Below are positions 12,266-23,004 of a stretch of 64,000 nucleotides of DNA, in pieces. Positions within the stretch are counted from its first letter, which is position 1. Every line of letters starts with the position of its first letter. The notes beneath the pieces are model-generated. The model searched no databases, was not told where the DNA came from, and saw only the letters and a program-made list of their open reading frames with translations. Origin of the DNA: Diabrotica undecimpunctata (Eukaryota > Arthropoda > Insecta > Coleoptera > Chrysomelidae); contig NC_092805.1 in the NCBI RefSeq assembly GCF_040954645.1, positions 72,277,186 to 72,341,185 of the forward strand, given 5' to 3'. The position numbers and the translations under genes were made by a program.

Positions 12266-12291
12266 ACCTTAATTCGCAAACCGGCCAACTC
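12266..12291 (+). repeat. Left 26-bp terminal inverted repeat
   Basis: It starts ACCTTAATTCGCAAACC and is the exact reverse complement of 17,468-17,493, with no mismatch over 26 bp. The first base may belong to the target site. Confidence 0.9.
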
Positions 12292-13682
12292 AATTTGAAC
12301 AACTTTTCAAGAGAGACTGACGACAAAAATTACAATCCAGTTGGTATATAATAGCATTACCTATATTTTCACCAATAGAAAATTGTTTATACAATGATCC
12401 TTACAACAGTAGGGTATTTTGTAGGGTTTTGTGTTGGTATTGGTATGCACCAGAGATTAATTACAATAAAAATCCATTGGTTATTTTAAAATAGGTTTCA
12501 TTTAAAACAAAACAAACTGAATTATACTTATAATTATGATTTGTAACGTATTTCTAGTCTTCATGAGGAAGGTCGTCATAATACCTATGGTAATCTCTCG
12601 GCATCAACTTCTTTAGTTGCTGTAAATCCAAGTATTTCTTTCTTGTAATTTTGCTGCGTTCAGGGTACAAATTTGACAAATCTTGAACTGGTTTTGTATT
12701 TATTCTGGAAATTTTATGTTGGCTAAGTAATTTATAGTCCTCAGAAAATCTAAGCTTATAAAATATTTCTCCAGAGAGTGTATACATGAGAGCTCGAATT
12801 TCTGTAACCTGAAAAATTAAGATAAAAAACACCGATTCAAGATAGTCAAAAGTAATGATTACGATTTACTAAATAGCAATACCTTAGGATCTACCTTCAG
12901 TTTCCCTGGTCTTGTGGAGTTTTTGCTGGTTAAAATTCTTAGAGTAGGAATAGTTTAAGTATTCGACGGTGTAAGGTTTTGATTTCTTGGCTTTCCTGCA
13001 AATGGTAATGTACTCAGCTGGAACAATAATTATTTGATTTTTAAGTTTTTCTCTATCATTGCGTGCATACTGTCGACTTCTATTTGTGTGTGGCCCACTT
13101 CCAAATATTTTTGATCATAATAATATAAAATAATATTTAAATAGTCAAATTGTGTAGCAAAACTAAGTTAACGATAGCGTTACTTAAAGTAACGTTTCGG
13201 TTCTGATGGCAACACACATCAGTATACACGAGTATGTGCCCGTTGTCTTCTTCCATTTTTAGAATTACTTTGTCCATAAAAAAAATCACCAAAATCGTAG
13301 CAAATTCATCAGAATTCAGTCTTCCTTCAGCCTCATTTCACAGAAAGCCATATCCATCACTATGTTTTATATGATAAATGCACCAGTTGTAAACGCAGAG
13401 TTTGGTTTTATAATGATTAGGTGATACGCTGGAGCGTGGCGCCAAAAGTATAGCTTTCAGTATCAGAGTCCTTCTCCATTCTTGCTTCATTTTTTTTATT
13501 TATGTGATCTTCATAATTTCTATTCCATTACAAGTTTTGCGTGTCTTTCTTTGGTTTAAAGAGAGATATTTATCGTATTGTAAGAGCGTTTGTAACAGTA
13601 GCAATAGATAACGTCTTTTTGTTTTTTGACTCACAATAATCTGTGTACATTTTGTAAAGCTGTTGCTTGGATGAAATGACCG

Positions 13683-13685
<3 letters not shown>

Positions 13686-13749
<64 letters not shown>
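13686..13749. repeat. (TA)n microsatellite inside copy B coding sequence
   Basis: About 64 bp of TA repeats placed directly after the codons for SHSCRKR. Family members normally continue with coding sequence here. Confidence 0.93.
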
Positions 13750-13752
<3 letters not shown>

Positions 13753-13822
13753 ATCCTTTTTCTACAAGAATGAGACGGCATTTTAGGCAAACTATTTGAA
13801 AAGTCCTGCAAAGTTTTAATTT

Positions 13823-14299
13823 CTTCATTAAATGGATTTCTTGTAATATTTGTTTTTAATTGTTCACTTGTATTCTTTCCTGTAGTTTGAACCTTTCAAC
13901 CTCAAATACATGATTTACCGATTAAAAAAAGTGTTTAGGAATAACGTTTTACAGACTCGTATTATATTTTCGTCTTTTTTTAGATGGTAAATAAAAGTAT
14001 TAACTCTAGATTTTTCTGAATCTTTCTTATCTCTTTGTCTATTTGTATGAATAACTTTTACTAAATTATATTATCGATGTAAATTTATTTTTCGTTCCAA
14101 GAAAAAGTCCAGAACTGATCAATTAATGTTTTTCGATTATTTTCATACATAATATTGTACTAGATAATACTATTCCTTTTTTCTTTACAATTACATCGAG
14201 GTTTTATATTTTTTTTGGTTTGTGTATATCTTTTCTCCACTTTACATAATTTTTTTGTTTTCCGCAGTATTCTTTACCCGTTTTCCTATTCTTTTTATT
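13823..14299 (-). other. AT-rich decayed middle part of copy B
   Basis: Fragments of the same gene can be followed in changing frames on the minus strand, for example a Cys/Lys segment near 14,190 and a hydrophobic segment near 13,990. No clean open frame survives. Confidence 0.4.
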
Positions 14300-14757
14300 C
14301 CTTTGACTAACTTCTTCTTCTTCTTTAGATGCAAATCCACTAATGGATGTTAGCGATCACATTTTCCATTAATTCTCTATTTCTTGCAATATGTATCAGA
14401 GATTGTATGTCGTTAATCCCTGTCCATTGCCTTATGTTTCGGAGCCAGGACATTTTCTTGCGTCCCATTCCTCTCTTGCCTTCAATTTTACCCTCGATTA
14501 TAAGTTGGAGGAACTGGTATTTTTCATTTCGCATGATGTGACCTAGATACGCCGTTTTCCTTTTCTTGATGGTTTCGAAAAGTTGGCGTTCTTGGTTTAT
14601 TCTTTTAAGGACATCTATATTTGTGATTTTCGCTGTCCATGGTATTTTTAGGATACGGCGATAGAGTCACATTTCGAAAGCTTCTAATCTGTTTATATCC
14701 CTCGTTTTGAGTGTCCAGCCCTCTACGCCATATAGCAGCACTGACCACACGTAGCAC
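14295..14757 (-). pseudogene. 5'-truncated RTE-type LINE 3' end
   Basis: Minus strand: the C-terminal domain of an RTE-like ORF2, from WSVLLYGVEGWTLKT near 14,740 through LGHIMRNEKYQFLQLI near 14,540 to GRKKMSWLRNIRQWTG near 14,440 and a stop at 14,340. An AAGAAGAAGAAG tail sits at about 14,300-14,312. One stop is present near 14,665. It is inserted in copy B of the DUF7869-like gene in the same orientation. It is a different family from the RTE copy at 15,491-17,185. Confidence 0.8.
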
Positions 14758-15490
14758 TTAGTAAACCTTAGTCTTAGTTGAAGTAACCCATTGGTCTTTT
14801 TTTAATTGACACCGTTTCTTTCTTTTAATAACAGGTTTATCACATTCAGAATCAGATTCACTGTAATCAACTAGTTTTTTCATTAATTCAGAATAGGCAG
14901 TTGGGATTTTAGGTATAGGTGCAGGAGCCGTAAGCTCTTCTTCTTGCATATTAATGACTAAATTACTATTCAATATTAATAAGGTATCATTTTGGTTAAT
15001 GCTACATGTAATTTGTTGAATAGAATTAACCGTATTTTCGGTGTTCATGTCAAATAATGGTTGACTGTAATTTTCATTATTAAGTGAGTAAACCTCTTTA
15101 ATTAGGTATAACATTATCAATTGTCTGCATATTATTATGGACACAATTTTGACTATCAAATAAAATGCATACTGTCGTTGAAGTATTCAGTGTTACAGTA
15201 CCAAAAATAAAGATTAAAAAAGTGCAATACATGGTTAATTATTGGTATACCTAAAGATATAATTTTTGAGGTAAAAATGATTAATTAAACGTATTTTACC
15301 TGCTTTCTCCTAATGGTTTCTTTTTTTTTAATAATGTAATAAAAATTAAATTAAAAAACCATAACATTGGATTACTCCCATCACTAGTGTGAAAAGAAAG
15401 AAAACAAACCAGCCAACTCCTAGCGAATATTAAATCTTTAAAAATGGGAGGTAAGCAATTATATCTACTAAATAAATAAATATTCATACC

Positions 15491-17185
15491 TTGTATTATT
15501 ATACGATAATATTGGGGGATCTTAACGCTCGAATAGACAACCAAGTAATACCCGGCATCAAACAAAAACATAACGAGAATGTTAAAAACGAAAATGGAGA
15601 ACTGATGATCAACGTCTGCACAAATAACGAACTAAGAATAAACAACACATTTTTTGACCACAAAGACCAACACAAATATACATTCAATAACACCCGTGCA
15701 CGAAGATCTATGATAGATCATATTATAACCAACAGAGATATACATCCATCAAAAATAATCGACGTAAGATGCCTCAACTCAGCAGATGTAGGTAGCGACC
15801 ATAGCCTAGTATTATGTAAAATAAGAATAATCCTGAAATACTTCCCACCGAAGAGAGCGGCGCCAACACAAAAAAATAATCAAAGTCGAAGGACTAAATA
15901 GGGAATCGACGAAATACTTATACAGGAAAAGAATATCAGAGAAGATGGCTGGGAATAAAATATTAGAAAACGATAACATCGAGAAAAGCTGGGAAAAACT
16001 CAAAAATAATATAATTAACGCAGCAACAGAATCACTTGGAGAGAGGAAAGTAACAAACACTAACATATCACAAAGGAAAACACCATGGTTTAGAGAGGAA
16101 GTGAAGACAAAATTTGAAGAAAAGAAGAAAGCCTTTTTACAATACAGAACACAACAAACACAACAGGCATACAAGCACTATAAACGAATCAGAAATGAAA
16201 CGAACACTTTGGTTAGACAAATAAAAAAGGAACACTAACAGAGTTTCTCAAAACAGATGGAACACGATTTCTACGGAAAACAAAAAGAAATATCGAGAAT
16301 GATCAGAGGACAAAGAAAAGAGATAAACGAACTAATAAAAACGAAACACATTCAGAAGGAAACGTGGGTAGACTACTTTCGATCCCTGTTTGCTAAAGGT
16401 GACGATGATGAACCATCAACACCAGGGGTGACGACAAACGAAGAAATAAATATTGAGGAGGACGAGGTAAAGGAAGCATTAAGGAAATTAAAATAATCTG
16501 CTATGCAGACGACGCAATACTAATCTCTCAAAGTGAAGATGATTTACAACGTATGCTGCACCAATTTAATATAACCGCCAGAAAATTTAACATGTTAATT
16601 TCCCCAACAAAGACAAAATGCATGGTTATAACAGCAAATTTACTAAGATGTAAATTGGAGCTGGAAGGTCAGATAATAGAACAAGTGATGGAGTTTAAAT
16701 ATCTAGGCATCACATTATCTAGCTACGGAAAGCTTGAATCCGAAGTGGAAGATCAAGTGAATAGAGCAAACAGAGCCGCAGGATGCCTAAACGAAACAAT
16801 ATGGAAAAATAAAAATATCGGGAAAGAAACGAAAGGCAGAATTCTACAAGACCTGACACAGAGAGAACAAAAAGGATGTTAGAAACAGCAAAGATGAAAA
16901 CACTTAGAAAAATTGATGGTAAGACACTATGGGACAGAGCTAGAAGTACAGATATACGACATATATGTAAGGTGGAGAACATCAAAAACTGGGTAAGAAA
17001 TAGAAGAGTAGAATGGAACGATCATATAAGCCGAATGACAACAAATAGAGTAGTAAAGACGGCAAGAGACGGTTCCCCAATAGGAAGACGATCAGTAGGA
17101 AGACCACGCAAACGATGGAATGGCAACTTACTGGAGGCACATTTAAAAACAGACAGAGTCATGTCTATATAAAAAGAAGAAAAAG
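15491..17185 (+). pseudogene. RTE-type LINE copy with the first half of its RT deleted
   Basis: The EN C-terminal part is open at 15,491-15,901 (ILGDLNARIDNQ, NTRARRSMIDHIIT, DVGSDHSLVL). A basic linker follows (15,945-16,238 and 16,257-16,490, ending EEDEVKEALRKLK). The sequence then jumps straight to IICYADDAILIS near 16,495, so the RT blocks between the linker and the YADD box are gone. The thumb/connection part continues (FKYLGITLSSYGKLESEVED near 16,700) to RRSVGRPRKRWNGN near 17,120 and an A/G-rich tail near 17,172. Several frame breaks. It matches 2240-2985 closely. Confidence 0.83.
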
Positions 17186-17467
17186 ACCTTGTAATATCCA
17201 ACTGTTATCCATATATTCTTTCCGTACGTTGTCTTTTAACAATTTTTCTGCCATAAATTGTGGAACGATATCTGTACGTAGTTGAAACGCCGAATAAAAT
17301 GGCCGACTTAGGTGAATTAGCTGTCAAAATCATAATGTTCCGAAGAAAACGTAGGTAGCTGGTTTTTGAATACCAATTTACACAGAAATTAGTGATTGTA
17401 TTGGAGATGTTGTTTTCGCAATAATTGTAAACCAACTGTGTCCAAAAACTATTTTTGATGACACGTG
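17186..17467. other. Right subterminal region of the TIR unit
   Basis: Unique-looking sequence between the nested RTE copy and the right TIR. If copy B is the transposase gene, its promoter and first exon would lie here on the minus strand. No exon could be fixed. Confidence 0.35.
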
Positions 17468-17493
17468 GAGTTGGCCGGTTTGCGAATTAAGGT
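17468..17493 (-). repeat. Right 26-bp terminal inverted repeat
   Basis: It ends GGTTTGCGAATTAAGGT and is the exact reverse complement of 12,266-12,291. Confidence 0.9.
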
Positions 17494-17639
17494 TGTTCGA
17501 TAACTTACATATAATTTTTTTTTGTTAATTTTTTGCACAATTTTGTTTTTCTTTATTCTTTATAAACTACTGTTTTAAATTCTTATTTTTAAATTGCTTA
17601 TGTGTTGATATAGCATCTTATAAACTTCTAAATTGTTAG

Positions 17640-18619
17640 AAACTAATAACTCATAAAGGTTGATGGGTTTTACTAAAATTTTTATTTTCATAATGGCTTC
17701 CATAAAAATGTTCTTCGGTATTAAATTTTTATTACAATTTAATATTATATGTTCTAGTGTGCCATATTCTCCACACTGCAGTTTAGGGAATTTACAATTT
17801 TTGATTTAAATAATTGAGATGGTCCTATCGAATGATTGAATCGAACTCTACAGATAATTCTGATTGCATCTTTTTTGTTATAAAGTTACAGAGCCATGGT
17901 TTGGTAAGAATTTTTGGCAGAATGACTTTATAAAAAAGTCCTTTGGTGGAATGACTATACTTATCCATCCATTCCTGCCTAATTATATTTTTTGAAATAA
18001 TATAAAGGTTAATCATAAATTATCGGAATATAATGCTTCCTTGACTAATACATCTACTTTTTCATTATATCTCACAATGAGCTAAAACACAAACAAACTT
18101 AACTATTTTTCCTTCCTCGTACAGGTATTTAAAATTGGGTAATGCTTATATTTTGTAAGATATAATTAATATTAATATTAGTAAATATAGTTAAAAGTTT
18201 ATGTAAAATACTTTTACAATCTAATATTATATAGGTAAAAGAAATAAAATAAGACTTACTCACAATAAATTTAATATTCTCACAAGTCTTATTTTATTTC
18301 TTTTACCTATTTGAAATGGACTCACACAAGCAACATAGTCATAATCTAATATTATTAAAATTTTTTGATTATTAAATAAATTAGTTTTAATATATTTTAT
18401 TGCTTCTAATATAGCGAGTTGTTCACCTGAATAACCTGAAAATTTACTTGGAAGTTTTTAAGCCTCGAAATAGTTTTGTGTAGGGTCCCAAAATGCACAA
18501 GACGTTTTATCGTCTTTTTTAGATGCATCTGTAAATATAATATAATTTTTAAAATCATTTCTCAACGACTTGAAATAATTAGAATACTCTCTTATAAAGT
18601 ATATTTCTATCTCAGACAC
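17640..18619 (-). pseudogene. Jockey-like LINE, RNase H and C-terminal part
   Basis: Minus strand. RNase H starts near 18,560 with YIIFTDASKKDDKTSCAFWD (the first catalytic Asp is in TDAS). KFSGYSGEQLAILEAIKYIK lies near 18,420 (catalytic Glu). WMDKYSHSTKGLFYK lies near 17,950, and a C-terminal Cys motif (KLQCGEYGTLEHIIL) near 17,770. Stops and frame changes are present. A 27-bp-stem hairpin with flanking repeat interrupts the domain at 18,218-18,354. This is the 3' end of the LINE whose RT is at 23,005-24,240. The Gypsy copy at 18,620 lies between them. Confidence 0.72.
18231..18310. repeat. Perfect 27-bp-stem hairpin
   Basis: Arms at 18,231-18,257 and 18,284-18,310 are exact reverse complements (ATAGGTAAAAGAAATAAAAT plus 7 more bases), with a 26-nt loop. 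AATCTAATATTAT stands at about 18,218 and again at about 18,342, so the unit is flanked by a 13-bp direct repeat. Confidence 0.9.
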
Positions 18620-19584
18620 TGTCGCCAGGGTAACCAATCACGACAAAGATTGTTACTTTGGCCGGCCAATCACAGCACTCGTTATTAACTACGCGGTCAT
18701 TGGCCTCTCGGCGGAAGATTGCTGAAAATTCTCAAACACAATGTGTATAAAAGAGCAGCACATCTTCCGATCGGGATCCAGTAGTCATATACTACTAGCC
18801 CCGCTAGATCTTGTTGGCTTGGTGTGCTACCACACTACTTTGAGTTTTATTATTTAACCAATATCCTGCTACCGTCGAAGACGTCAAATCCAAGAAGGCT
18901 TCATCCAATTTAGAAGTTAAAAATCAACAAGAACCCGAGAACCGGCGTATCGACTACGAACGCTCCCTGGCAGTAGAACACGACTTTTGAAATAGAAAAG
19001 ACATTGGTCTTAGAACTATTTTACATTGTGTCGAACTGACCACAGCGTTCTTTGGGACCTATCACGGTAAAGAGCGAATAAAAGCCCAGATGGGAACTTG
19101 TTATTTCTTTTCCGATCAGGGTCGAGCTGCGACAGCGCTTCGTCGCCAGAAACCTTATGCAAATAGTAACTACGAAATACTGTTAGCGAAAGGTAGTAAC
19201 ACGAAGCGACGGGCAGTAAGTGGAGTCGATACGACCGGCATTCTCGTGCCTCTTTCGAGGAGAGGGAACGCGGCTACACGACGGGAGAAGGCCGGCTTCT
19301 CTGTGGAATTTGAGACATACACCATGCATCATAATTCTAACACTAATATTAAGTCATTGTATATAAGAATACTGTCTGTAACAAAGGTCGAACTGTTAGA
19401 GAATTCTTATTGCCGGTGTCCCCTCACCTACCACAGAGGCTCGGCGAAGCTTCGTACACGTAGAGGCCGGAATCCCAATTACCTCCACGAAACGAAGATG
19501 GACTCTCGAAACTTGAGATCCTGTTCGAGAGCGGTGGTCGTAGAACGTCCAGAAACCCCAGAGAACCAGGAAAACGTTACGACA
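18620..19584 (+). repeat. Putative 5' LTR, family 1 copy 1
   Basis: It begins TGTCGCC and, if the primer site below is right, ends in ACA, giving a TG...CA LTR of 965 bp. Copy 2 has the corresponding segment at 38,991-39,973 (983 bp). No 3' LTR exists in the window to prove the end. Confidence 0.6.
18746..18752 (+). promoter_or_regulatory. LTR TATA box
   Basis: TATAAAA inside the LTR, conserved in copy 2 (minus strand 39,847-39,841). A conserved GATCGGGRTCCAGT-like stretch about 25-30 bp downstream is a likely initiator. Confidence 0.6.
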
Positions 19585-20410
19585 TGGCGCCCAACTAACA
19601 GAAGATACCCAGACCCCAGATCTGGCTACGGTATTGTCCACGTTGATACAAGCAGTCACAGCTTTAACACTGGTACAACCCAAACCTGAAGCCCAGGAGA
19701 AAAAGATAGAAATTCCGCAACCAAAATGGACCCCTGCACCACCTCAATACTCCGGCAATGACACCGAAAATCCACAAGAATTCGTAGACGACATAATAGA
19801 CCACATGAATATCGATACCAAACATTGGATAGCCTACATCCTAGAAAAATCACTAATAGGAGAGGCAGCTCAATGGGCACAAAGCCAATTCACGACTGGT
19901 CTGGACTACGAGACATTCTTAAACAGCCTGACCAATCACTTCGACAACACAACATAGAGATCGTCACTAATGTCCAAGTTATACGGACATTACCAAAAAT
20001 ATCAGCCAATAGCCGAATACATTTCAACCAAGATGGCTCTTTTTCGATGATTACTACCACATATCGACGAGGAAGAAAGGTGCAGGGCCATAACCAATCT
20101 AATTCGCCCAGAAATTAGAAAACATCTTCGCAACAACATGCCGAGAACCGAAGAAGACCTGAGGCGAATTTGCAAGGAATTACAAGCAGATAAAAACATT
20201 TCACGACGTGCAAATCGATAACCTTACCCGCCAAAAGCCGCAAGACATCCGAACCAGAATCAAGTCAGGAGACAATATTCACAAAGGCAACCAAGAACTT
20301 CTGAGACTATAGATGATTGGAGAAGCAGAAATCCAACTCAGAAACCGGCACCGAAACCCCGACAACAGCCTAACAACCAGAAAAACGACGAGAGGGACAC
20401 CCACCAAGCC
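19498..20410 (+). pseudogene. gag of Gypsy family 1 copy 1 (broken)
   Basis: Starts at an ATG (MDSRNLRS) shared with copy 2 and holds the retrotransposon gag core (ENPQEFVDDIIDHMNI, then HWIAYILEKSLIGEAAQWAQ at about 19,820-19,880). A 5-nt length change near 19,583, a stop near 19,957 and further frame changes break the frame relative to copy 2. The C-terminal part is rich in Gln, Asn and Pro. No CCHC knuckle was seen in either copy. Confidence 0.75.
19585..19595 (+). other. Putative primer binding site
   Basis: TGGCGCCCAAC directly follows ACA, as expected for a PBS just after an LTR. The same motif lies at 38,990-38,980 (minus) in copy 2. It falls inside the gag reading frame, which is unusual; see findings. 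Confidence 0.5.
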
Positions 20411-20424
20411 TCTCTCCAGATGCA

Positions 20425-23004
20425 GTGCCTCAACTAAATCCAATTAATGCCATGATGGTTTTAAATCTACCACGAATCGATGCGAACATCAATTCAAAGA
20501 GAGTCCAGGTCCTCATCGATACCAGTGTATTGATGAATTATATCAACTCCGACTTGGTTCAAGCGGCAGACATACACAAAAGGCGGAGAATGGTCCAGTT
20601 GGCTTGCAAACACATCACTACACACAGTCAGAGTACAGTCGAAGTCACTATCGATTTTGGAAGTTTCTAGTCCACAACGAGATGTGCCATTGTCAAAGAT
20701 CTGAACCAAGATCTAATTCTGGGTATGCCATGGCTCCAAAAAGAAGAGGTATTAATAGACATTAACCAAAAATGTCTACACGTGGGGAAAGAATCACGAA
20801 AAGTCCCCTACTGAAAGTCGCATTTAGCCAAAAAAAGGAACTCAAAAACTCAACTCCAAGTTGAACAAGCTCCATAATTTGCAGTCAAAACCGTAAGGGA
20901 ACTCCTGCAGGAGTACGAAGACGTCTTCGACGACAAACTGAAGCAACCCACTACCCGAGACACGGTGATGGAAATCAAGCTAACAGACACACGGCCGATC
21001 AATACGAAGCCATTTAAATGTTCTCCAGCTAAGAAAAGAATAATGTTCGATGAAGTCCAGGAGATGCTTGCAGCAGGTGTCATCCGACCAAGTCGATCGC
21101 CCTATAACAGCCCAGTGGGTGATCGTCAAGAAAAAGGATGGCACACCTTGATTTTTTGTTGATTATCGTAAAATACAACAAGATAACAATCGACGAGGTC
21201 TCCGCCCTGCCGACAATCTACGATGCAATTAAAGAGCTAGGAACGGCGAGAATATTTTCGACATTAGATTTGAAGAGTGGTTTTTGGCAAATACCACTAC
21301 ACAAAGATTCGATTCCGCTGACAGCATTCAGTCTACCCGATAGATCGTCCTATAAGTTCGTAGTTATCTCATTCGTACTCAAAAATGGACCTGCAGCCTT
21401 CCAAAAATAGGTTACATCAGTCTTCGCTGGTTTCATAGACCAATTTGTAAAGGTACATGGATGATATAATTATATATTCTAACTCCTGGGAAGATCATCA
21501 GAAACATCTCCATGTCGTCCTAGAGCGACTCAGAACACATGGACTCTGGGTTTCGTTGAATAAATGTCGGTTTGCTACCAACACGTTAGAGTATTTGGAT
21601 CACAAAGTAACCGACACAGATACTCAACCCTTGGAAAACATTGCGAAAAAATCCAAGGCTTTCAGCGACCCAAATCCGTCAAACAACTAAGAAGTTTCAT
21701 TGGGACAGCGAATTGGCTCCGAGATTTTGTTCCGAATTTTGCAGTCATTATCACTGCTTTGACTTAACATCAAAAAGGAAATATTTCAAATGGACGCCAG
21801 AAGCCGAGATAGCTTTTAACACATTAAAAACAGCCCTATCTGGAGATCTTCACCTAGAGCGACCCGACATGAACCAGCCGTTTAGCCTGCAGACCGATGT
21901 CTCCGAATATGGTATGGGGGCTGTTCTATTTCAAGGTTCGACCGAAGAACGGAAGATAATTGCCTATGCTTCCACCAAACTTCGACCAACCGAAAGAAAA
22001 TACCACATAAATGAAAAAGAGTGCTTGGCAGTTATAGGGGCACTTAAGAAGTTTCGTCACTTCCTCCAGGAGAAAAAAATCACTCTTCTCACCAACAGTA
22101 CAGCGCTGCTATGGTTAGATAAATACCAAGCCGATAAAGCCAAACTGTCAAGATGGTCACTGCTACTACAAGAATTTAATTTTGAGGTACTTCATATACC
22201 AGGAAAAGCAAACCAACTTCCTGATCACCTCTCACGAAATCCAGCAGAAGATGACCAAACCACAGAATAAGATGTAGACAGTCAAATTGACCGAATCTCC
22301 TGACCAATACAGTCTCCGCCTGAAGCCGAACCGAAGGACTTCCCACTACTCTGCCTTTTAGACGACGAAGAACAGGGTGCAGAACATCACATCCTCGATG
22401 ATCTGAGAAATATGCCTCTGCAAGCCCGAATCGGGCGAAGTCACCAGGTGCACACCGGCATGCAGAGGCTTATTCAACGATGGCATAGAATCACCGCCAG
22501 AGGCCCCAGGAACGAAGTCGAGCAGAGCCTGTGGGAAGAATTCACAGTAGAGAACAACATAGCCTACTACACAGCCGGCCAAGACGCTAGAAAAATCCTC
22601 GTACTCGATGCTTTCAGATCCGAAGTCCTGGAGTGCTACCATGATAGCGAGGAAGCCAATAACCCCGGCCAGGAGGAGACTACAAGGGCCATTAAAGACT
22701 TTTATTACTGGCCAACAATTTCAAAAGATGTGACGAAATATGTCAGGTCATGCCTGATATGTGCTACTACGAAGGCCGCAGCCAGACAGCCAAAAGCACC
22801 TATCATTCCCAGAGAGCCCGTAAATCCTTGGGAAAGGATATCTTTCGACATTCTTGGACCGTATCCAGCCGCAAGAGGTACCAAAAATAAATATATTCTC
22901 CTAGCTACCGCCTGCCTCAATAACTGGATTGAGTACAGATGCTCGACAGCCGCAAAAAGCCGGGACATCATCCGCTTTTTGCAAGAAGAAATATGTAACA
23001 GATG
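20425..23004 (+). pseudogene. pol of Gypsy family 1 copy 1 (broken, ends in integrase)
   Basis: The domain order is as in copy 2: protease with DTG changed to DTS (LIDTSVLMNYIN near 20,515), RT (SPYNSPVGD near 21,105; YMDDIIIYS near 21,457), RNase H (QTDVSEYGMGAVLF near 21,895; copy 2 has TDAS), and integrase with H2C2 (about 22,640-22,765) and the first core Asp (SFDILGPYPAARG near 22,850). Stops and frameshifts occur near 20,670, 20,815, 21,160, 21,410, 21,690 and 22,268. The frame ends at 23,004 before the second integrase Asp. Confidence 0.85.

Larger units (their letters stand above)
12554..15159 (-). pseudogene. Decayed DUF7869-like gene, copy B (candidate transposase of the TIR unit)
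   Basis: Read on the minus strand from 15,159: an N-terminal stretch with a SESDSECDK acidic run and a KRKKRCQLKKDQW basic run, cut by an RTE insertion at 14,757. It resumes below 14,295 with a basic and Cys segment (KEYCGKQ, then KYRCNCKEK). LPKMPSHSCRKR follows near 13,790, where a (TA)n expansion has replaced codons. Then come NALT...LFKPKKDTQN (~13,580), KTKLCVYNWCIYH (~13,400), ILVYTDVCCHQNRN (~13,240) and YLEVGHTQIEVDSMHAMIE (~13,090). A GT-AG intron (donor near 12,885, acceptor near 12,812) precedes the last exon, VTEIRALMYTLSGEI through RDYHRYYDDLPHED. Many frame changes; not functional. Motif order matches copy A but the sequences are well diverged. Confidence 0.68.
12266..17493. mobile_element. 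TIR-bounded DNA transposon carrying a DUF7869-like gene, with nested RTE insertions
   Basis: The ends are perfect 26-bp inverted repeats. Inside, on the minus strand, is a decayed DUF7869-like gene (12,554-15,159). An RTE 3' fragment (about 14,295-14,757), a larger RTE copy (15,491-17,185) and a (TA)n tract interrupt it. Without these the unit would be about 3 kb, a normal size for an autonomous DNA transposon. The flanks share TCGATA next to both ends (12,261-12,266 and 17,497-17,502), which may be the rest of a diverged 9-10 bp target duplication. I know of no named superfamily with this combination; that is a statement of my knowledge, not a search. Confidence 0.65.
18620..23004 (+). mobile_element. 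Ty3/Gypsy element, family 1 copy 1 (degenerate, 3' truncated)
   Basis: The 5' LTR starts TGTCGCC at 18,620, the same start as copy 2 at 39,973, while the flanks differ. The LTR/leader is followed by broken gag and pol. The copy stops inside the integrase at about 23,004 (after QEEICNR), where LINE sequence resumes. No 3' LTR is present, so the 3' end was lost, probably with part of the LINE. It is inserted in the minus-strand jockey-like LINE. Confidence 0.82.

Noticed and set aside
15296..15571. Hydrophobic 91-codon frame on the minus strand
   Set aside because: Shadow of the RTE endonuclease and AT-rich flank; no support from neighbours.
17205..17435. First exon of copy B
   Set aside because: An open minus-strand frame exists in the right place, but no splice donor or similarity could be established.
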